From NCBI RefSeq assembly GCF_934660935.1, contig NZ_CAKUIH010000013.1, forward strand, positions 1 through 41,583: 41,583 nucleotides of DNA, given 5' to 3'. The DNA comes from an uncultured Parolsenella sp. (lineage in GTDB: Bacteria > Actinomycetota > Coriobacteriia > Coriobacteriales > Atopobiaceae). Made by a program: the position numbers and the translations under genes. The stretch's first letter is position 1. Every line of letters starts with the position of its first letter. The notes under the pieces are model-generated. The model was not told the DNA's origin, searched no databases, and saw only the letters and a program-made list of their open reading frames with translations. Positions 35,981 through 41,583 of this stretch are shown piece after piece.

Positions 35981-37885
35981 ATGTCCTATGACCAGAATCC
36001 CTACGGCGACCAGCGCCGTGGTGATGACCGCCGTCGCGCTCATGACTCACGCGCCGGGGGCTATGACTCGTATCAGCGCGCCGGCGGCGAAGGCTACCGT
36101 GGTCAGCGCCCTGCCGGCGGCCATCGTGGCCAGAGGCCTTCCTCTGATGCCTACGGTAGGACGGGGAGCTATGGGGCCGGCGCCGGTGCTCGTGGCTACG
36201 CCAGTGATCCGCGCGCCCCTCGTGGGGATGCATATGCCCGTGACCGTCGTGCCGGAGGATATTCGGCAGGCGTGACCTCTTCGCGTGCGGGCGACTCTTC
36301 TCGTAGGCGGGTTGCGTCTCGAGACGGGCGCTCTGCGGCGCCTCGTCAGCGCGGCCGCTATCAGGATGCCCCGCAGCTGGGTGGCGGGGATCGTCGTCGT
36401 GCGTCTGGCTCGTATGCGCGCCAGGGTGCTGGCAATCGCTATTCCACGCCGACGGGCGGGCGCTCGAGCTCGCGTGGCCGCGACCAGGCAGGCCGCCGGT
36501 CCGCGAACGGTCGCGGTGGCGCACCCAAGATCGGGATGCCCAGGCTTACTACCAGTGCGTTTAGCGCCCATGGCCGCGGTGGTATGCCTGCCGGTGGCGG
36601 GCGTCGTGTGGACTTCGCTGGCGCACGCCCCGCGATCATCGGCATTGCGTGCGTTGCCATCTGCGCGATCGTCGGCATTCTTTTGTGGTCGAATCGCAAG
36701 GTCGACATCAAGCTCAATGGCGAGGACTTTAGCGTCCGCGTGAACAGTACGTGCGAGCAGGTCATCTCCGCTGCCGAGCTCTCGCCCAAGGCAGGCAACC
36801 TCGTCTCGGTCTCTGGCAAGAACCTGGAGGACGGCGCCGGCTATGCTTTCACGGCGACCCTCGGGGGCAACGAGCTCTCTTCCGAAGATGCCGCGGCGTA
36901 TCGCGTGGCCGGCGGCGACGAGCTTGAGATCGCTGATGGTGGGGACCGCATGGAGGACTACGACGTCCAGGTGATGCAGGAGAGCCCGCAGCTCGAGATG
37001 GGCGGTGACGCCTGGGGCAACATCACCTATATCTCCCAGTGGCCGAAGCCCGGCTCGTACGAGATGCGTACCGGTAAGCGCTCGGGCGAGGAGGCCCGCG
37101 GCGATACGCTCGAGGAGACCCAGAACGCCATCATCACCGTGCACCAGATTGTGCCCGATGACGGCAGGAAGCTCGTCGCCCTCACCTTCGACGATGGTCC
37201 TGCGGAGAAATATACTGAGGCCTACCTCGACATTCTTGACAAGTACAACATTCACGCCACGTTCTATAACCTTGGCCAGAACATCGAGGCGTATCCGGAT
37301 ATCGCCAAGAAGGTCATCGACCAGGGCAGTGAGATCCAGAGCCACACCTACCAGCACGCACAACTCACCAAGCTCGATGCCTCGGCGTTGCAGAGCGAGT
37401 TCTCAAGCGCCTTCCAGGATATTAAGGACAACGCTGGTACCGATACCACGGCGTTCCGTCCGCCTTATGGCGACTTCAATGAGAATGCCTGGCTCAACTC
37501 GGGTGGCCTCGCCAGCGTGAGCGTGCTGTGGAACCAGGACTCGCTTGACTGGAAGCGTCCCGGTGCGGATGCGATCGTCCAGAACTCCCTCAAGGGCATT
37601 ACCTCGGGAAGCATCATTCTCATGCATGATGGTGGTGGCAACCGCGACCAGGATGTCGAGGCGCTCCCGACCATCATCGAGACCCTCCAGGGGGAGGGAT
37701 ATGAGTTCGTCACCGTGACGGAGCTCATGAAGAGCGACAGCTCCATTCCCGAGGACATCGCGTCCGGTAATGCGACGATGCCGGAGGGTTGCGTTTGGCC
37801 CACGGAGATCAAGGGCGATGACGACGATGCGACGACTGCCGCCACCACCGCGGCGGCAAGCGGAGACGGCTCAGGCGAGGACTAG
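35981..37885 (+). CDS. Membrane-anchored polysaccharide deacetylase (NodB domain)
   Basis: 634 residues. The first 216 are cytoplasmic by topology, extremely rich in Arg, Gly, Ser and Tyr (RGG/RGY-like repeats), then one helix (218-237). A ~150-residue extracellular spacer is followed by the NodB domain (~395-585): T402-F-D404-D405-G-P, the metal His pair H455-x3-H459 in SHTYQH, RPPYGD (493-498) and the late LMHDGGG. This fits a PgdA-type peptidoglycan GlcNAc deacetylase, which gives lysozyme resistance. The tail after the domain is Asp/Thr/Ala-rich. The start at 35981 has only a weak ACGGAAC site. Confidence 0.92.
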   Translation: MSYDQNPYGDQRRGDDRRRAHDSRAGGYDSYQRAGGEGYRGQRPAGGHRGQRPSSDAYGRTGSYGAGAGARGYASDPRAPRGDAYARDRRAGGYSAGVTSSRAGDSSRRRVASRDGRSAAPRQRGRYQDAPQLGGGDRRRASGSYARQGAGNRYSTPTGGRSSSRGRDQAGRRSANGRGGAPKIGMPRLTTSAFSAHGRGGMPAGGGRRVDFAGARPAIIGIACVAICAIVGILLWSNRKVDIKLNGEDFSVRVNSTCEQVISAAELSPKAGNLVSVSGKNLEDGAGYAFTATLGGNELSSEDAAAYRVAGGDELEIADGGDRMEDYDVQVMQESPQLEMGGDAWGNITYISQWPKPGSYEMRTGKRSGEEARGDTLEETQNAIITVHQIVPDDGRKLVALTFDDGPAEKYTEAYLDILDKYNIHATFYNLGQNIEAYPDIAKKVIDQGSEIQSHTYQHAQLTKLDASALQSEFSSAFQDIKDNAGTDTTAFRPPYGDFNENAWLNSGGLASVSVLWNQDSLDWKRPGADAIVQNSLKGITSGSIILMHDGGGNRDQDVEALPTIIETLQGEGYEFVTVTELMKSDSSIPEDIASGNATMPEGCVWPTEIKGDDDDATTAATTAAASGDGSGED

Positions 37886-37976
37886 GAGCCGCCGGCGCTC
37901 GGGTGGCTTGGGCGCGTGCCGGGCGGATGCGACGGCGTGCGGCGGAGCCACTTGCGGGCGTCCCTGCCTGGGAACG

Positions 37977-38011
37977 AGCTGCTCACGGGTGTGCCTGACC
38001 GCAGCTTTTTT
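37977..38011 (+). terminator. Terminator after the deacetylase
   Basis: AGCTGC (37977-37982) pairs with GCAGCT (38001-38006), with inner TCA/TGA and GG/CC pairs, and is followed by TTTTTT. Confidence 0.75.
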
Positions 38012-38054
38012 GGGCAAGGTAGTCGCCCCTTACCCTCAGCTGACGTTTTGCGTG

Positions 38055-38297
38055 TACAATTGGCGGCGCTAGGGCCTCGATGGCCCGGCGCCGCCGGTTT
38101 CGTTTAGGCGGTGGTGCAGCATGTTCGCCGCGCCTCTATCCAAAGAGAAGGGTCATTGATGAAACCTCGACCTGTGAGTCGATGACCCCGTGTGACGTGC
38201 TTCAAACGGACGCGCCGCATGGGGTGTCCGAGCCTCGGCGCCGTCGCCTGAGAGCGTCTCGCGCGGGTGGCTAAGATTGCGATCGCTTTGGTCGCAA
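38055..38297 (+). promoter_or_regulatory. Promoter and long structured leader of the MgtE-like gene
   Basis: TACAAT (38055-38060) is a likely -10, giving a leader near 245 bases. It contains GGCGGCGC/GCGCCGCC with inner GGGCC/GGCCC (38062-38095); GGGTCAT/ATGACCC (38150-38156, 38182-38188) capped by CGAC/GTCG with an 11-base bulge; and TTGCGA/TCGCAA (38277-38282, 38292-38297) just before the GAAGGAG site. The conserved sequence of the M-box Mg2+ riboswitch was looked for and not found. Confidence 0.45.
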
Positions 38298-38313
38298 GCG
38301 CGAAGGAGCACAA

Positions 38314-40155
38314 ATGATTTATCTGTCCCAGCTTCTGGGAAATCCAGTTCTTGACGCCAACGGCGAGAAGATCGGCGTCGTCAACGACCTCGGCATCGCC
38401 ACGCGCGAGGTCTTTCCCCGCGTTACTTCGCTCGCATTCCGCGGCCCCGGCAAGACGCCGTTCATGATTTCGTGGCGCAAGTACGTCGACTCCTTCGATG
38501 ACGGCGAGGTTAGGCTCGCGGTTCCGGCGACGGATATCCGCTTCTCCTACCTGCAGCCGGACGAGGTCCTCATCGCGCGCGACCTCCTCAACAAGCAGAT
38601 CGTCGACACGCGCGGCATGCGCGTCGTCCGCGTAAATGACCTCAAGCTCTCCGACACGAGCCAGAGCCAACTGCGCCTCCTTGGTGCCGAGGTGGGCGCT
38701 CGCGGCATCCTCCGCGCACTGTCTCCCGCCCTCGAGCGCCTGGTCGTTCGCGCTGCCCACGCTTTTGGTGATGAGATTCCCGAGAAGATCATCGCGTGGA
38801 ACTACATGGACCTTATCGATCGAGACCTTTCGAGCGTGAAGCTCTCTGTCTCGCACCAGACGCTCGATGACCTGCACCCCGCTGACGTCGCGGACATCAT
38901 CGAGCAGCTCGACCCGCGCCTGCGTGGTCAGGTCTTTGCCCAGTTGGATGACGCCCAGGCCGCCGAGGCAATTGCGGAGCTCGATGACGACGAGATGGCC
39001 GCGAGGATCATGGACAACATGGAAGACGCCGACGCGTCGCGCATGCTGTCCGAGATGGACCCAGACGACGCCGCCGAGCTCGTGGGAGAGCTCGACTATG
39101 AGCGCGCCGAGAAGCTCCTGCGCCTCATGGGCATCAAGGAGCAGCGCGCTATTCGACAGCTGCTGGGCTATAAGGACGACACCGCGGGTCGAATCATGAC
39201 CTCGGAGTTCGTTGCCTTGCCGCGCGACACCACCGTTGCCGAGGTCGTCGACCGTATGCGTGCACTTCCGGAGGACTTCGAGCCCGTCAACTACATCTAC
39301 GTGACCGACGACGAGGAAAAGCTCGCCGGGGTCGTTCCCGTGCGCCGCCTGTTCGTCTCGCAGCCCGAGGACACCATTGGCAAGCTTGCCAGTGATGACG
39401 CCGTTCTCACCGCCAGGCCGGATGACGACCAGGAGGACGTCGCCGAGGACATCGCCAAGTACAACCTGCTTGCTATGCCCGTCGTTGATGAGAACAGCGG
39501 CAAGATTCTCGGCATCGTCACGGTCGATGACGCGCTCGACGTTCTCGAGGAAGAGCACGAGGAGGACCTGCGCATTGCGGGTGGCTCGACCAACACCTCT
39601 GATTCCGGCGAGAGTTCGGGCGAGTTCCTGCGCTTCCTCCGCAACCAGATGTGGTTCTTCTTCTGGGCGATTGCTGGTCTTGCGCTCGCGCTTCTTCTCG
39701 GCCCGGAGATTGGCATTGCCGTCTCTGTGGGCGCGCCCGTCGCGCTTGTTGCGGCTAGCGAGATGATTCGCTACGTGACCGGCTTCTTCATCGAGTATGA
39801 CGAGGATGACGAGGACGCGCCGTCCATTGGCGGCTTTGCCGTCAAGGGTCTCGCGATCGGTGTGGTTTGGGCTGCCATCGTTCTTCTCGTCATCGTGGGC
39901 GTGAACGGCGTTCTCTCGACCGCGAGCGAGGGCCTTGGTGCCGTTGTGTTTGAGCTGCTTCGCGGCTTCGAGGCGGCTGCGGTCGTGATTGTGCTGAGTT
40001 TCGCCACGGCGCCCGCGTACCTCAAGTTCCTCCGTCAGCGCGATGCCAATGGCGTGGATACGAGCGGACTGGCTCTCCAGATTGCCGCTCTGGCGATCGC
40101 CCTCGTCGTGTTCGTCGCGGTGGCCTTCCTGCTGACCACGCCCGTCATGGGATAG
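38314..40155 (+). CDS. MgtE-like protein: PRC barrel, MgtE N domain, CBS pair, atypical membrane domain
   Basis: 613 residues. A PRC-barrel-like start (~1-160: NGEKIGVVNDLGIATREVFPRV) leads to the MgtE N superhelical domain (~185-290: LHPADVADIIEQLDPRLRGQVFAQL, MDPDDAAELVGEL) and a CBS pair (~297-425: AGRIMTSEFVALPRDTTVAEVVDRM, LLAMPVVDENSGKILGIVTVDDALDVLE). The membrane part (~447-613) has four or five helices but lacks the GNxGxQ-type and Pro/Asp pore motifs of MgtE. So it has the Mg2+-sensing half of MgtE with a different membrane module. Binding site GAAGGAG is 6 bp before ATG 38314. The NRAMP-like gene starts 43 bp after its stop. Confidence 0.88.
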   Translation: MIYLSQLLGNPVLDANGEKIGVVNDLGIATREVFPRVTSLAFRGPGKTPFMISWRKYVDSFDDGEVRLAVPATDIRFSYLQPDEVLIARDLLNKQIVDTRGMRVVRVNDLKLSDTSQSQLRLLGAEVGARGILRALSPALERLVVRAAHAFGDEIPEKIIAWNYMDLIDRDLSSVKLSVSHQTLDDLHPADVADIIEQLDPRLRGQVFAQLDDAQAAEAIAELDDDEMAARIMDNMEDADASRMLSEMDPDDAAELVGELDYERAEKLLRLMGIKEQRAIRQLLGYKDDTAGRIMTSEFVALPRDTTVAEVVDRMRALPEDFEPVNYIYVTDDEEKLAGVVPVRRLFVSQPEDTIGKLASDDAVLTARPDDDQEDVAEDIAKYNLLAMPVVDENSGKILGIVTVDDALDVLEEEHEEDLRIAGGSTNTSDSGESSGEFLRFLRNQMWFFFWAIAGLALALLLGPEIGIAVSVGAPVALVAASEMIRYVTGFFIEYDEDDEDAPSIGGFAVKGLAIGVVWAAIVLLVIVGVNGVLSTASEGLGAVVFELLRGFEAAAVVIVLSFATAPAYLKFLRQRDANGVDTSGLALQIAALAIALVVFVAVAFLLTTPVMG

Positions 40156-40160
40156 CGAGC

Positions 40161-40202
40161 ATGGCGAACCGATGTGACTGCATAGGGGGCGAGGCCGCGT
40201 GA
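40161..40202 (+). CDS. Possible 13-codon mini-ORF coupled to the NRAMP-like gene
   Basis: ATG 40161 opens MANRCDCIGGEAA, ending at TGA 40200-40202, which overlaps the GTG start of the next gene as GTGA. The ribosome binding site is weak. It may be chance; the stop-start overlap and CDC motif are why it is listed. Confidence 0.25.
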   Translation: MANRCDCIGGEAA

Positions 40203-41503
40203 GGTCCTTCAAAGCGTGGCGTAACCTTCGAGGTGTCCGAGCCGTGGGCGCCGACACCTCCACCACCTCGCCGGTGCGCAAGCCGCTCAAGGCGGCGCTC
40301 GTTCTCGGCGCGATGGGGCCGGGCCTCCTGACCGCCCTCGCCGGCATGGACGCCGGCGGCGTGGCGACCTTCTCAAACGCCGGCGCCGTCTTTGGCTATG
40401 AGCAGCTGTGGAGTATCCCGGTGATGTGCTTCCTGCTCATCGTCGTGCAGGAGACCGCCGCGCGCATGGGCTGCGTCACGGGCAAGGGCTTTGCGGCGCT
40501 CATTCGCGAGCAGTATGGCGTGCGCCTTTCTGCGTTCGCGATGCTGGCGCTCATCATCTCCAACACGGCCGTCACGCTGTCTGAGTTCGCCGGCCTTGCC
40601 TCTGGTATGCAGCTGTTTGGCGTTCCGCCCATCGTGAGCGTGCCCATCGCCGCCATCGCGGTGTGGCTCTTGGGCATGAGCGGGTCTTACAAGCGCATCG
40701 AGAAGATTCTCCTCGCTATTGGCTGCGTGTTCGTGACGTACGTCGCGGCGAGCTTCATGGTGGGGCCGGATTGGGGCGTGGTGCTCCACTCCACGTTCCT
40801 GCCGCAGGTCAATGTGACGCCCGCATACGTGAGCCTGCTGGTGGCAAATATCGGTACCACTATCTCGCCGTACATGATCTTTATGGGCCAAGGCAACGTT
40901 GTGGAGAAGAGCTGCGACGCCGATGATCTTCCCTATCAGCGCATCGATACCGTGAGCGGTGCCGTGGTGGCGCAGCTCATCGCTTTCTTCATCGTGGTCT
41001 GCACGGGTAGCGTGCTGCACCCAGCGGGAATCGAGGTCAACTCGGCCGAGGCCGCTGCCCGCGCGCTGGCGCCTCTCGCCGGCCCGTATGCTGAGGTCCT
41101 GTTTGGCGTGGGTCTTGTGGGCGCGAGCTTCCTTGCCGCGTGCGTGCTGCCGGGCATCACCTCGAGCGCCGTGTGCGAGGCCTTTGGCTGGGAACGCGGC
41201 CAGGACAAGAGCTGGGCCGAGGCCCCGGCGTATCGCGGCATGGTCACGGCGATTACGCTGCTCTCTGCGCTTGTCGTCGTCATGCCCAACGTGGACCTCT
41301 TCGGCATCATGATGGTCGCGCAGGTCATCAACGGTGTGTTGCTGCCGGTCCTTCTCGTCTTCATGGTGCGCATCGCCGATGACCGCCACGTCATGGGTGC
41401 CTACGCCAACAGCCGTCTCTGGACCACTCTGACCTGGTTCATCGTGGTCGTCGTCGCGATCCTCACCGTCGTGATGTTCGTGCTGCAGGCCATGGGCTAC
41501 TAG
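40199..41503 (+). CDS. NRAMP-family transporter of non-canonical (NRMT-like, probably Mg2+) type
   Basis: 434 residues with about 11 helices and the SLC11 fold: GPGLLTALAGMDAGGVATFSNAG in helix 1 and NIGTTISPYMIFMGQGNVVEK in helix 6. The metal motifs of Mn2+/Fe2+ NRAMPs are absent: helix 1 has D51-A-G-G instead of DPGN, and helix 6 lacks the MPH motif with its metal-coordinating Met. NRAMP-related Mg2+ transporters (NRMTs) have been characterised from Eggerthella lenta, a related actinobacterium, and lack that methionine. With the MgtE-like sensor upstream, Mg2+ is the likely substrate (inference). GTG 40199 has GGGGGCGAGG just upstream. A Mn2+ role is less likely. Confidence 0.88.
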   Translation: MRSFKAWRNLRGVRAVGADTSTTSPVRKPLKAALVLGAMGPGLLTALAGMDAGGVATFSNAGAVFGYEQLWSIPVMCFLLIVVQETAARMGCVTGKGFAALIREQYGVRLSAFAMLALIISNTAVTLSEFAGLASGMQLFGVPPIVSVPIAAIAVWLLGMSGSYKRIEKILLAIGCVFVTYVAASFMVGPDWGVVLHSTFLPQVNVTPAYVSLLVANIGTTISPYMIFMGQGNVVEKSCDADDLPYQRIDTVSGAVVAQLIAFFIVVCTGSVLHPAGIEVNSAEAAARALAPLAGPYAEVLFGVGLVGASFLAACVLPGITSSAVCEAFGWERGQDKSWAEAPAYRGMVTAITLLSALVVVMPNVDLFGIMMVAQVINGVLLPVLLVFMVRIADDRHVMGAYANSRLWTTLTWFIVVVVAILTVVMFVLQAMGY

Positions 41504-41583
41504 CAGCACTTTCGCCGCCGCCGCGCTGTCGCCGTGCCGCCGCCGGGTCGCCGCGCCGCCGCGTCGCCGAGCCGCTGCCGGGG
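41504..41583. repeat. GCC/CGC low-complexity end of window
   Basis: After the NRAMP-like stop the sequence is almost pure GCCGCC/TCGCCG units to the end. No terminator or gene is visible. Confidence 0.5.

Noticed and set aside
38061..38313. M-box or yybP-ykoY riboswitch before the MgtE-like gene
   Set aside because: The conserved core sequences of both classes could not be found; only generic stem-loops are visible.
41504..41583. GCC-rich end considered as a gene start or terminator
   Set aside because: No start with a binding site and no clean hairpin; the window ends too soon to judge.

Overview
The window is about 41.6 kb of high-GC DNA with short intergenic gaps, strong GGAGG-type ribosome binding sites and GC-rich hairpin terminators. 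The two surface proteins end in LPQTGD sorting signals. Together with the rpsF-ssb-rpsR-rplI-dnaB order and an NRAMP-related transporter of the kind known from Eggerthella lenta, this points to a host-associated actinobacterium of the Coriobacteriia (Collinsella/Olsenella-like). That placement is inferred from protein character and gene order, not from a database search. No phage, insertion sequence, CRISPR array or rRNA was seen.

Layout: (1) 1-2,260: two serine tRNAs and a DUF4013-type membrane protein. (2) 2,290-7,400: the replication/ribosome block rpsF-ssb-rpsR-rplI, then dnaB and purA. (3) 7,470-13,330: a DegV fatty-acid-binding protein, purD, a Nudix ADP-sugar pyrophosphatase, an ABC exporter and an unknown single-pass membrane protein. 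(4) 13,510-19,390: a pyridoxamine-kinase-like gene (minus strand) divergent from purE, a class-B-like sortase, purF, purM and purN. (5) 19,566-21,849: an Fe-S RNA uracil methyltransferase (minus) divergent from an L-2-hydroxyacid dehydrogenase. (6) 21,850-28,640, the accessory part: two large cell-wall-anchored proteins (a VWA protein with four Spy0128-like isopeptide domains, and a beta-helix protein), a winged-helix regulator and an XRE regulator, with unusually long and structured intergenic regions. (7) 28,740-30,950: an EF-G-like GTPase with a leader that can hide its Shine-Dalgarno sequence. (8) 31,050-34,900: a CNNM/CorC-type transporter behind a structured leader and a leader ORF, a DPBB/3D-like wall protein, a stand-alone protein resembling the N domain of cyanophycin synthetase, and a YtxH-like protein. 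(9) 35,001-41,503: a PRC-barrel protein, a polysaccharide deacetylase with a 216-residue Arg/Gly-rich cytoplasmic tail, an MgtE-like protein with a non-canonical membrane domain, and an NRAMP homologue lacking the DPGN/MPH metal motifs.

How the genes fit together: purA, purD, purE, purF, purM and purN cover a large part of de novo purine synthesis. The sortase in the purine run is a plausible anchoring enzyme for the two LPQTGD proteins about 6-10 kb away. Both surface-protein genes carry the same 23-bp AT-rich element (22 of 23 identical) about 150 bp before their start codons, which suggests shared control. The CNNM-type protein, the MgtE-like protein and the NRAMP-related protein form a regional set likely to handle divalent cations, most probably Mg2+. 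The most unusual items are the shared adhesin element, a 137-bp hairpin element between the adhesins, the alternative hairpins before the EF-G-like gene, and the MgtE-like/NRAMP-like pair.
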